From: DASZHA01 sp049644325
Lineage (GTDB): Bacteria; Chloroflexota; Dormibacteria; DASZGP01
DNA: 10,119 nucleotides
Direction: 5' to 3'
Assembly (NCBI GenBank): GCA_049644325.1
Contig: JBARRR010000014.1
Span: 1 to 10,119 of the forward strand
The notes under the pieces were generated by a model. The model had not been told where the DNA came from. It saw only the letters and a list, made by a program, of their open reading frames with translations, and searched no databases. Each line of letters begins with the position of its first letter. The first letter of the stretch is position 1. The position numbers and the translations under genes are program-made. Positions 1-6,711 of the stretch are shown here, piece after piece.

Positions 1-374
1 GCGCAGAACGGACAGCCGACGGCGCAGCCGACCTGGGAGCTGAGGCAGAGCGTGGTCCGTTCCGAGCTGCGGTCGGTCCGGGGATAGTGCATGCACACCG
101 ACTCCAACAGGGCGTTGCCTTCAAGGCGGAAAAGGTACTTCTGGGTGGCGCCGCCGTCGGCCGGAAGGATTTGCAGCGGATCAAGGGTGCTGAAGACGAA
201 GTCCTCCGCGAGACTGGCGCGCAGGGCTGGGGGCAGGCTGGACATGGCCGCGAAGGACTCCGCGGGCGAGCGATAGAACCACCTCAGGACCTGCCCGGCC
301 CGATATGGGGCCAGGTTCCGCTCCGCCACCCACGCACGCACCGCCTCGGGGTCCAGCGCGCTGAAGGGCGTCAT
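1..374 (-). CDS. rlmN: 23S rRNA (adenine-C2)-methyltransferase RlmN, 5' part only
   Basis: The gene runs off the left edge, leaving 124 complete codons. RlmN is a radical-SAM enzyme that methylates C2 of A2503 in 23S rRNA, and of A37 in some tRNAs, using two SAM molecules and a 4Fe-4S cluster. The fragment has the RlmN N-terminal helical domain (about residues 5-60, with YRAGQVLRWFYR at 23-34). The conserved TLCLSSQVGCAVGCPFC stretch follows at 108-124. It contains the cluster-binding CxxxCxxC motif as Cys117, Cys121 and Cys124. The catalytic second cysteine near the C-terminus lies outside the window. The ATG at 374-372 overlaps the TGA of the acyltransferase as ATGA, so translation is probably coupled. 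The identification is firm; only completeness is unknown. Confidence 0.95.
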   Translation of the reverse strand, partial: MTPFSALDPEAVRAWVAERNLAPYRAGQVLRWFYRSPAESFAAMSSLPPALRASLAEDFVFSTLDPLQILPADGGATQKYLFRLEGNALLESVCMHYPRTDRSSERTTLCLSSQVGCAVGCPFC

Positions 375-1033
375 GTCCGGGTATCCGATGCCTTCGTCGC
401 CCCTGGGCCCTCGGTCTCGGTCGAGCCCTGGTTCACGCTTGGGCCAACCGTTTCGCCGGCAGCGCGCTCCTCATACAGGTTGCGCACTACCCGCGCCGGG
501 TTGCCCGCCACCACCACCCCGGCGGGGACGTCGGAGCTGACGATCGCGCCAAAGCCGACCACCGAGTCGCGACCCACCCGCACACCCTTGAGCACAGTCG
601 CCATTCCCGCGATCCAGACGTTGTCCTCGACAACCACCGGGCTGGAGGCCACCGGGGCCCCGGGGCGCCGGCGCTCGACGTCGACGGAATGGTGGTCGGT
701 GTCGACGATGGTGCAGGAGCCAAGGATGCAGTCGTTGCCAATCGTCACCGCGCTGGCTGCCTGGATGCCAGCGCCGTTGAGGCGGACGTTGTCGCCGATG
801 CTGATGACGGCGTCAGGGCTGAAGGTCGAGAGCACGTTTGCCTCGGCCCGGGCCCAGGCGTTGCAGTCGTCGCCGATCCGGATACGCCCGGGACCGCTGA
901 GGTGAAGGCGGCCGTTGCTGACCAGGTTTCGCCCGATCGAGAACCGCCCTCCCCTGCCCGCGGTGGCCTTCAGCCGAGCCGCGCCGCTGACCAGCCGGAC
1001 CCCGGCGCGTAGTGGTGCAGGGAGCTGGTTCAG
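371..1033 (-). CDS. Left-handed beta-helix (hexapeptide repeat) acyltransferase
   Basis: This is a trimeric hexapeptide acyltransferase of the maltose/serine/WcaF-like O-acetyltransferase superfamily, expected to move an acyl group from acyl-CoA to a hydroxyl or amino acceptor. Hexapeptide rungs cover most of the protein, for example ISIGDNVRLNG, VTIGNDCILGS and VVVEDNVWIAGMATV. The C-terminal end has the family signature VVVAGNPARVVR. The likely catalytic histidine is one of the pair in DTDHHS (His114/His115 in the long form). A hydrophilic tail of about 34 residues follows. The conventional GTG start would be at 835 (154 aa), but the frame upstream is clearly coding: it encodes more beta-helix (RFSIGRNLVSNG, GRIRIGDDCNAWARA). 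It contains no ATG, GTG or TTG. The CTG at 1033-1031 gives 220 aa and a 4-nt CTGA overlap with the thioesterase stop, matching the other junctions. The acceptor is unknown. The family call is firm and the start is uncertain. Confidence 0.85.
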   Translation of the reverse strand: MNQLPAPLRAGVRLVSGAARLKATAGRGGRFSIGRNLVSNGRLHLSGPGRIRIGDDCNAWARAEANVLSTFSPDAVISIGDNVRLNGAGIQAASAVTIGNDCILGSCTIVDTDHHSVDVERRRPGAPVASSPVVVEDNVWIAGMATVLKGVRVGRDSVVGFGAIVSSDVPAGVVVAGNPARVVRNLYEERAAGETVGPSVNQGSTETEGPGATKASDTRT

Positions 1034-1440
1034 TCGTTCGATGTCTCCAGGAACCTCGCCGTGTCGATGATGACGCGGACATGCTCGCCTTCGCCGACGA
1101 CCTTGTCGCCCTCCCGCGCCTCGACGTGGAAGCGGAGCTTGCGGCCGTCGATCGCCTCCAGGCGGGACGTGACGGTGACCTCGTTGCCGATCAGCGTGGG
1201 CGCCAGGTGGCGGATGTTGACGATGTAGCCGACGGTGGTGTGGCCCGCCTCAATGTGCGGCTGGACCATGCGGGTGGACGCGCCCTCCATCATCGCGATC
1301 ATCGTCGGCGTGGAGAGGACGCCGACGTCGCCGCTGCCGATGTGGCGGGCGCTCATCTCTGGCGTGACGGTGTTCTGCACTGTGAAGGTGAGGCCAGGTT
1401 GGAGGCCGTCATCGCTCATCGGTCGATCGTCCGGGCTCAT
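1030..1440 (-). CDS. FlK-like hotdog-fold acyl-CoA thioesterase
   Basis: This is a 136-residue single hotdog-domain protein that resembles the fluoroacetyl-CoA thioesterase (FlK) family, which hydrolyses small acyl-CoA esters. From memory of Streptomyces FlK, the catalytic residues are Thr42, Glu50 and His76. Here Thr44, Glu52 and His78 fall at identical spacing, in the segments LSTPTMIAMMEGA and VNIRHLAP. The C-terminal strands (NEVTVTSRLEAIDGRKLRF, GEGEHVRVIID) are typical of the family. I chose the ATG at 1440 because it overlaps the upstream TGA as ATGA. An in-frame ATG at 1482 would overlap the preceding gene by 46 nt, and another lies at 1419. The gene sits between a thiamine-diphosphate enzyme and an acyltransferase, which suggests a CoA-ester substrate made or released by the neighbour. 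The family is well supported; activity on fluoroacetyl-CoA is not implied. Confidence 0.85.
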   Translation of the reverse strand: MSPDDRPMSDDGLQPGLTFTVQNTVTPEMSARHIGSGDVGVLSTPTMIAMMEGASTRMVQPHIEAGHTTVGYIVNIRHLAPTLIGNEVTVTSRLEAIDGRKLRFHVEAREGDKVVGEGEHVRVIIDTARFLETSND

Positions 1441-3140
1441 GCCAGGTTGGCGCTGCGTGGGTACGCGATGGTTGGGTCGCAAGCGATGTTGACCAGCGCC
1501 GGCAGGCCGGAGTCAAAGGCGCGCTTCAGCGCCCCCGCGATGTCCCCCGGCCTGGTGACGTGCTCGCCGTGACCGCCAAGCGCTTCGACCACCTTGTCAT
1601 AGCGCGCGTTGGGGTTGAGGTCAGCCGCCACCGACCAGCCGAACATCATCTCCATCGGGTGCTTCTCGAGGCCCCAGGCATTGTTGTTACCCATCACCGC
1701 GACCACCGGGAGCCGGTGCCGGACCATGGTGTCGAACTCCATCGCGGCGAAGCCGAAGGCGCCGTCGCCGAGGAGCAGGACCACCTGCTTGTCCGGCCGA
1801 GCCAGGCGGGCCGCGATCGCCGAGGACGGACCCATACCCAGGCCGCCAAAGGGCCCGGGGTCGATGAAGGCCCCCGGCTCGTAGGTCGGCACCAGCTTGC
1901 CGGCGTAGCTGACAAAGTCGCCGCCGTCGCCGATCACCACGGCGTCTCGGTCGAGCACCTTGAGCAGCTCGCCGTAGACCCGCATCGGGTGGATGGGGTC
2001 AGATTCGGAGGTCAGCAGGTCGCGGTCCTTCTCCGCCGACGCCTGCTCCAGGCCGCGGAGCTCGTCGAGCCGCGCCTGCCGAGGCCCCGCCCCGTCACCC
2101 CCGACGACGTCCGCAAGCCGGGCCAGGGCAGCGCCGATGTTCCCGGCGATGCCGACGTCGGCGGCTCGGTTCTTGCTCAGGTCGGCCTCGGTGGCGTCGA
2201 TTCGAAGCAGCTTGTAGCTGTCGGGCATCAGCGGTGACTGCCCGAAGTTGAGCCGGAAGTCCAGCGGCGTGCCCAGCAGAAGCACCAGGTCCGCGCTCTT
2301 GAGCGCCGCGCTGCGGCTTCGGGAGAAGGCATTGGGGTGGTCGGCAGCAAGGGTGCCGCGGCCCAGCCCGTTCATGTACACGGGCAGCCCGGCGGCCTCG
2401 GCCAGCTGCCGCAGCGGCTCCTCGCCGTGGTGCCAGTAGACGCCAGTGCCGCTGATCACCACTGGGCGCTCGGCGCCACGGATCAGCTCGGCGGCACGCG
2501 CCACCAGGTCAGGATCGATGCTTTCCTCTGCCTCCGGCGGATCGGGCCACTCCACAGTTGCCTCGTCGACGCCGGTGACCTGTACGTCCATGGGCACGTC
2601 CATGAAGGTGGCGCCCGGGGCGCCGGCCAGCGACTCATGCCACAGCTCAGTGGCGGCGATGTGGGTGCGATCGGCGTCGTGGACGGTGATGGCACGTTTG
2701 CTTACCGCCTGCATCACCGGGATGTGCTCGTACTCCTGGAGGCTGCCCTGGCCCCAACGGTAGTCGGGAGCCCGGCCGCCGACGACAACCAGTGGGCTGC
2801 GGTTGAAGGTGGCGGCCGCCAGCGCCGTGGTGGCGTTGGTCACCCCGGGGCCGGCCGTGACCGAGGCCAGGCCCGGCTGGCGGGTCAGCTTGGCCCAGGC
2901 CTCCGCGGCATGCGTCGCCGCCTCCTCATGGCGATGGTCGATGATCCGGATGCCGGCGGCGACGGCGCCGTCGAAGAAGGGGAAGATGTGGCCACCGCTG
3001 AGGGTGAACAGGTGGGTGGCACCGAGGCGCTGGAAGGCCCGGGCCATGAGGTGCCCGCCGTTGAAGGGAAAGCGCTGGTCGGCGGCGCGCCGCTCCTGCA
3101 GCGCCCGTGTGTCGAGGGCGTACGCGGGCTGGTTCTCCAC
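1437..3140 (-). CDS. Thiamine-diphosphate enzyme, IlvG / 2-hydroxyacyl-CoA lyase-like
   Basis: This 567-residue three-domain thiamine-diphosphate (ThDP) enzyme cleaves or forms C-C bonds next to a carbonyl. The N-terminal Pyr domain has LSGGHIFPFFDG and the catalytic glutamate in RHEEAA (about residue 72), followed by VTAGPGVTN. The central domain includes RPVVISGTGVYW. The C-terminal PP domain has the Mg/ThDP motif GDGAFGFAAMEFD...MGNNN (about 458-487), then NNAWGLEKHPMEMMFGWS. Length and motifs resemble, from memory, mycobacterial IlvG (Rv1820, annotated as probable acetolactate synthase), including the ending IAYPRSANLA. Biochemistry for this subgroup is uncertain; acetolactate synthase, 2-hydroxyacyl-CoA lyase and oxalyl-CoA decarboxylase share this architecture. 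The adjacent CoA thioesterase favours a CoA substrate. The GTG start at 3140 is preceded by GGAGGACAGA; the open frame further upstream lies inside a tRNA gene. Confidence 0.9.
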   Translation of the reverse strand: MENQPAYALDTRALQERRAADQRFPFNGGHLMARAFQRLGATHLFTLSGGHIFPFFDGAVAAGIRIIDHRHEEAATHAAEAWAKLTRQPGLASVTAGPGVTNATTALAAATFNRSPLVVVGGRAPDYRWGQGSLQEYEHIPVMQAVSKRAITVHDADRTHIAATELWHESLAGAPGATFMDVPMDVQVTGVDEATVEWPDPPEAEESIDPDLVARAAELIRGAERPVVISGTGVYWHHGEEPLRQLAEAAGLPVYMNGLGRGTLAADHPNAFSRSRSAALKSADLVLLLGTPLDFRLNFGQSPLMPDSYKLLRIDATEADLSKNRAADVGIAGNIGAALARLADVVGGDGAGPRQARLDELRGLEQASAEKDRDLLTSESDPIHPMRVYGELLKVLDRDAVVIGDGGDFVSYAGKLVPTYEPGAFIDPGPFGGLGMGPSSAIAARLARPDKQVVLLLGDGAFGFAAMEFDTMVRHRLPVVAVMGNNNAWGLEKHPMEMMFGWSVAADLNPNARYDKVVEALGGHGEHVTRPGDIAGALKRAFDSGLPALVNIACDPTIAYPRSANLA

Positions 3141-3150
3141 TCTGTCCTCC
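3141..3150 (-). promoter_or_regulatory. Shine-Dalgarno fixing the start of the ThDP enzyme gene
   Basis: On the minus strand GGAGGACAGA directly precedes the GTG at 3140, giving GGAGG with a 5-nt spacer. It is the best ribosome-binding site between the tRNA 3' end (3181) and the first well-conserved residues, so it decides the start. The 40-nt gap between tRNA and GTG shows no terminator, so the tRNA and this operon may share a transcript. Confidence 0.7.
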
Positions 3151-3180
3151 GCGCTGCCGCTCAGGACAGCAATGGATGGT

Positions 3181-3267
3181 TGGTGCCGAGGAAGGGACTT
3201 GAACCCATACGGACTTGCGTCCACCAGCCCCTCAAGCTGGCGTGTCTACCAATTTCACCACCTCGGC
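3181..3267 (-). tRNA. tRNA-Leu (anticodon GAG), with encoded CCA
   Basis: An 87-nt cloverleaf on the minus strand. The acceptor stem is GCCGAGG/CCTCGGC (7 bp), followed by discriminator A and an encoded CCA at 3183-3181. The D-stem is GTG/CAC with a TTGGTAG loop. The anticodon stem CCAGC/GCTGG encloses TTGAGGG, so the anticodon is GAG at 3233-3231, reading CUC/CUU leucine codons. The long variable arm (GGAC-GCAA-GTCC) is typical of class II tRNA-Leu. The T-loop is TTCAAGT. In the T-stem ATGGG/CCCTT the second pair is a U-U mismatch, which is unusual. The gene lies between the histidine kinase and the ThDP enzyme in the same direction. Confidence 0.95.
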
Positions 3268-3272
3268 AGGCC

Positions 3273-3287
3273 GCCGCCGAAGGCGGC
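3273..3287 (-). other. GC-rich hairpin between histidine kinase and tRNA-Leu
   Basis: A 6-bp perfect inverted repeat (GCCGCC/GGCGGC, 3-nt loop) sits in the 35-nt gap between the kinase stop codon and the tRNA 5' end. No U-run follows on the minus strand, so it is a poor intrinsic terminator. It could be a processing or pausing element. Low significance on its own in such GC-rich DNA. Confidence 0.3.
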
Positions 3288-3302
3288 TGGGCGGCTTGAA
3301 TT

Positions 3303-4607
3303 CTAACTCGCGCCCTCCTCCGCGGAGTCCGGCAGCTGCGACAGCGGGAGCTCGACGATAAACTCGGCGCCCTGCCCCTCGATGCTGCGCACCGACACCG
3401 ACCCGCCATGCGCCTCCACGATCCATTGGGCGATCGCCAGCCCCAGGCCGCTGCCCTCGCGGCCACGCTCGTTGCTGCCGCGGTAGAAGCGCTCAAAGAT
3501 TCGTGTCATCTCGTCCGCGAGGATGCCGGGGCCGGTGTCGATGACGCGGATGATGAGCTTGCCGTCGGCCGCAGCGCCGGTCAGCTTCACCGTGCTTCCC
3601 TGGGGCGCGAACTTGGTGGCGTTGTCGAGGAGGATGGCAAAGAGCTGGCGCAGCCGCACTGCGTCGCCCGTGATGGTGCCGGCTCCCTCGAAGGCGGTCT
3701 CCAGCTCAACGCCTCGCGAGGTGGCCAGCAGATGTCCGGTTTCGACGGCGGTCTCGAACACCTCGCCCCCATCGAGCGGCTCTGTCCGCATGGTCGCCTC
3801 GGTGTCGGCCTGCACGAGCACGCCGAGGTCGTTGACCAGGTTGCCCAGCTGTTCGCTCTCAGAGAGGATGTCGCGAGCCAGCTCCTGCACGTGGGGACTG
3901 GCGCCCTCCTTCTGGCGCAGGATCGCCTCAGCGGCGGTCTGGATCACGGTCACAGGGGTCCGCAGCTCGTGGGAGGCATCGGCGACGAACTGCTTCTGCT
4001 TGAGGAGGTTGACGCGGATCGGTCGGAGAGCCTTGTCGGCCAGCCAGAGGCCGGCGGCGAAGGCCACCATCAGGGCCAGCACGGTGGCTCCGATGACCAG
4101 GGTCTCGAGGCCGGCCAGGGTGTCGGAGACGCTGCGGCTGGAGCGCGCCACCTGGACCACGCCGATGACGTCCGCCGCGCTGGCCTGGCTGCCGGTCTGC
4201 CGGTAGATCGGCTGGCTGTAAATGACGAACGCGTCCCGGCCCCGGCCCTGCGTGGTGAAGCCGGCGCTGCCGCTGAGGGCGGCGGTCAGCGCGGCCTTGT
4301 CCGGCAGCACACCGTTGGCCACCGGGTTGGCCGCCTGGATAACCGTTCCTGACGATGTCGAGGCGTAGAGCGACACGTCGGACCAGCTCGGGTCTGAGCG
4401 GATCTCGGCCTTGTCGAAGTAGGTGGTGCCGCCGACGTCGAGCATCGCGGCGGATGCCTCCGAGGCCTTGTGCTGGAGGTCGTCGTCGAGGTTGGACTCC
4501 AGGCTGCGCGACATCAGGGACAGGACGCCGGCATCGAAGAGGATCAGGATGACGGCGAGAAAGGCGACATACCACGCGGTCAGGCGCAGCCGCGCGATCT
4601 TGAACAT
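3303..4607 (-). CDS. Membrane sensor histidine kinase
   Basis: This 434-residue two-component sensor has an N-terminal transmembrane helix (about 12-32) and an extracytoplasmic sensor region of about 135 residues with no family I recognise. A second transmembrane helix follows (about 168-190). The HisKA domain carries the phospho-accepting His213 in ASHELRTP. The HATPase_c domain has the N box LLDNATKFAP (Asn329), G1 box DTGPGI (Asp357), F box FERFYRG and G2 box GSGLGLAI (386-393). It would phosphorylate the response regulator encoded 31 nt upstream. A HAMP linker is short or degenerate. The ATG at 4607 puts the first helix at the expected distance from the N-terminus, but I see no strong Shine-Dalgarno. 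The ligand is unknown. The link to HtrA suggests an envelope-stress signal. Confidence 0.95.
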   Translation of the reverse strand: MFKIARLRLTAWYVAFLAVILILFDAGVLSLMSRSLESNLDDDLQHKASEASAAMLDVGGTTYFDKAEIRSDPSWSDVSLYASTSSGTVIQAANPVANGVLPDKAALTAALSGSAGFTTQGRGRDAFVIYSQPIYRQTGSQASAADVIGVVQVARSSRSVSDTLAGLETLVIGATVLALMVAFAAGLWLADKALRPIRVNLLKQKQFVADASHELRTPVTVIQTAAEAILRQKEGASPHVQELARDILSESEQLGNLVNDLGVLVQADTEATMRTEPLDGGEVFETAVETGHLLATSRGVELETAFEGAGTITGDAVRLRQLFAILLDNATKFAPQGSTVKLTGAAADGKLIIRVIDTGPGILADEMTRIFERFYRGSNERGREGSGLGLAIAQWIVEAHGGSVSVRSIEGQGAEFIVELPLSQLPDSAEEGAS

Positions 4608-4638
4608 CAGCTAACGCTACGCGCCGCCGGCGCCACGG

Positions 4639-5316
4639 TCACGTCGAGGCGACCAGCCGGTACCCTACCCCGTGGACTGTCTGGATCGGCGCCTTGTCCT
4701 CGTTGCTCTCCAGCTTGCGACGAAGGTACGAGACGTACACCGCCACCCGGTTGGTGAGGCCGTCGAAGTCGTAGCTCCAGACGTGGTCGGCGATCTGCTG
4801 CCCCGTCAGGACCTGGTTGGGATGGCGCATGAAGTACTCGAGGAGGGCGAACTCCTTGGGCGTCAGGTCGATGCGACGCTCACCCATGCGCACCTCGCGG
4901 GTCTTGACATCGAGGCTGAGCTCACCCACCTGCAGGCGGTTGCCGACGGAGTCGGGCACCTCGCGCCGCGACAGCGCGCGGATGCGCGCCATCAACTCGG
5001 CGAAGGCAAAGGGCTTGGTCAGGTAGTCGTCCGCCCCGGCGTCAAGCCCGGCCACGCGGTCGTCGACAGAGGTGCGGGCGGTCAGCATCAGAATCGGGGT
5101 GCGCACCTTCATGGCACGAACCCGGCGGCAGACCTCGAGCCCATCGACGCCGGGCAGAAGGACGTCGAGGATGATCAGGTCGTAGTCCCCAGCGCGCACG
5201 AAGTCGAGGCCCTCGTCACCGTCGTAGGCGACGTCGACGGCGTGGTTTTCGTCCTCCAGCAGCCCCTGCAGCAGGCGGGCCAGCTTGCGCTCGTCTTCGA
5301 CGATCAGCAGTCTCAT
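4639..5316 (-). CDS. OmpR/PhoB-family response regulator
   Basis: This 225-residue DNA-binding response regulator has a receiver domain at residues 1-118. It carries the acidic pair Glu7/Asp8, the phospho-acceptor Asp51 (LIILDVLLPG), the switch Thr79 and Lys101 (DYLTKPF). A winged-helix OmpR-type effector domain occupies about 127-223 (LTPKEFALLEYFMRHPNQVL, then NRVAVYVSYLRRKL and IQTVHGVGYRL). All receiver catalytic residues are present. The ATG at 5316 follows the htrA stop by 4 nt, and the kinase gene follows after 31 nt, so the three genes form one operon. It resembles MprA/MtrA-type regulators. Its likely targets include htrA and other envelope genes, by analogy only. Confidence 0.96.
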   Translation of the reverse strand: MRLLIVEDERKLARLLQGLLEDENHAVDVAYDGDEGLDFVRAGDYDLIILDVLLPGVDGLEVCRRVRAMKVRTPILMLTARTSVDDRVAGLDAGADDYLTKPFAFAELMARIRALSRREVPDSVGNRLQVGELSLDVKTREVRMGERRIDLTPKEFALLEYFMRHPNQVLTGQQIADHVWSYDFDGLTNRVAVYVSYLRRKLESNEDKAPIQTVHGVGYRLVAST

Positions 5317-5320
5317 CGAT

Positions 5321-6664
5321 CTATCCCAGGTTGGCGGGCCGCGCGCCCAGCGTGACGTCGACCGTCTGACGGTTGCTGCCGCCGCGAAGGATCGTCACCT
5401 TCACACCCTCACCAACCTTGTGCTGACTGAGCACGCTGAAAAGGGTGTGGTCGAGGTCGATGTCCTGTCCCCCCAGGGAGACGATGATGTCGCCCTTCTT
5501 GATCCCGCCGCGGTCGGCCGGCGAACCGCCGGTGACGTCCGAAACCAGGGCGCCGTTATCGGTGGGAAGGCTCTGGGCCGCTTGCAGCTGGGTGTTGATG
5601 CCGCGGTAGGTCACCCCCAGGTAGGGGTGGTCGACCTTGCCGTTTTGGAGCAACAGCAGGGCAATGTCGCGCGCGTGGTCGCTGGGGATGGCGAAGCCGA
5701 TACCCTGGGCCTGGTCACCGCTGTTGGGGTCGGCGCCGGCGATGGCGGTGTTGATGCCGATCACGTCGCCATTGAGGTTGATCAGTGGGCCGCCGCTGTT
5801 GCCGTGGTTGATGGCGGCGTCGGTCTGGATCATGTCGTCCATCTCACTGTTCCCGGTGAGCGTGCGATGAAGCGCAGAGACGACGCCGGAGGTGACGGTG
5901 TTGCGGAAGTCGCCGAGGGCGCTGCCGATGGCGATCACCTGCTGGCCCGGTTGGAGGTCCTTGGATATGGCGAACTGGGCCACCCCGGGGACCGTCTGGT
6001 CAACCTTGAGGACGGCGAGGTCGTCGATGGCGTCCTTGCCGACGAGGCGGGCCTTCATCGAGGTCTTGCCCTGGGCGAAGAGGACGGTGAAGGTGTCGCC
6101 CTGGGCGACGACGTGGTAGTTGGTCAGGATGTGCCCGTCGGTGTCGAAGATGATGCCGGTGCCGAGCGCTTCAGTGCCGCTGGGCAACCCGGGGGTGGAC
6201 GCCGGAACAACGGCGGAGCTGTTGGTGGCGGTGATGGTGACGGTGGCGGGGCCGGCTTTCTTCACCGCCTCGATCATCGCCAGGCTGTCGGCCACGGAGA
6301 CCTGTCCTCCGCGCGCCCCCGAGCCGCTGGTGGGATTGACGAGGCCGCTGTAGCGGGCCGGGGCATTGGTGGCGGCAAGATAACCGCCCGCGGCGCCGGC
6401 GGCGGCGCCGGCCAGCACGGCGATGACCACGATCGCAATGAGGGCGGCGAAGCCAACGCTGCGAGCGCTACGCGGTGGCGGGCTGTATGCGGGTGGCGTC
6501 CACGCCTGGGGCTGTGGCTCGACCGCGGCGGGGGCCGGCGTGAACGGCGGGGCCGTGTGACCCTCGGGGACCACCGCGGGGTCAGGCGGGGCGCTCTCCG
6601 GCTGGATCGGGGCGTCCTCCGACGGCCCCTGGCTCTCAGCGGGGTCGTCAGGAATGGGCGGCAT
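5321..6664 (-). CDS. HtrA/DegP-like serine protease with N-terminal anchor and PDZ domain
   Basis: This 447-residue trypsin-fold protease probably degrades or refolds damaged extracytoplasmic proteins. A proline-rich cytoplasmic head (1-66) is followed by one transmembrane helix (about 69-97), the protease domain (about 125-335) and a single PDZ domain (about 345-440, YLGVTYRGI then SPADRGGIKKGDIIVSLGG). The catalytic triad is intact: His184 (ILTNYHVV), Asp215 (DDLAVLKV) and Ser290 (NHGNSGGPL). This signal-anchor layout is the actinobacterial PepD/HtrA type rather than the secreted proteobacterial type. The gene is immediately followed by the response regulator and kinase, as HtrA-family proteases often are. 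The start is ATG at 6664; the Shine-Dalgarno is weak. Confidence 0.95.
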   Translation of the reverse strand: MPPIPDDPAESQGPSEDAPIQPESAPPDPAVVPEGHTAPPFTPAPAAVEPQPQAWTPPAYSPPPRSARSVGFAALIAIVVIAVLAGAAAGAAGGYLAATNAPARYSGLVNPTSGSGARGGQVSVADSLAMIEAVKKAGPATVTITATNSSAVVPASTPGLPSGTEALGTGIIFDTDGHILTNYHVVAQGDTFTVLFAQGKTSMKARLVGKDAIDDLAVLKVDQTVPGVAQFAISKDLQPGQQVIAIGSALGDFRNTVTSGVVSALHRTLTGNSEMDDMIQTDAAINHGNSGGPLINLNGDVIGINTAIAGADPNSGDQAQGIGFAIPSDHARDIALLLLQNGKVDHPYLGVTYRGINTQLQAAQSLPTDNGALVSDVTGGSPADRGGIKKGDIIVSLGGQDIDLDHTLFSVLSQHKVGEGVKVTILRGGSNRQTVDVTLGARPANLG

Positions 6665-6677
6665 GAGATCTCAAAAT

Positions 6678-6693
6678 CACGATCGCAATCGTG
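6678..6693 (-). promoter_or_regulatory. Short palindrome between glycosyltransferase and htrA
   Basis: CACGAT and ATCGTG form a perfect 6-bp inverted repeat around a 4-nt centre, 14 bp upstream of the htrA start and 18 bp downstream of the glycosyltransferase stop. On the minus strand it is followed by ATTTTGAG. It could be a weak terminator for the glycosyltransferase or an operator for htrA. The 47-bp gap holds nothing else I recognise. Confidence 0.3.
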
Positions 6694-6711
6694 GACATTA
6701 TCTGGGCGGTG

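Noticed and set aside
3141..3224. N-terminal extension of the ThDP enzyme starting at the ATG at 3224
   Set aside because: That start lies inside the tRNA-Leu gene, and the extra residues do not look like the family. The GTG at 3140 has a good Shine-Dalgarno.
3408..4352. Plus-strand open frame (314 codons) opposite the histidine kinase
   Set aside because: Shadow of the kinase gene, with no recognisable domain or ribosome-binding site. The minus-strand kinase has all its motifs.
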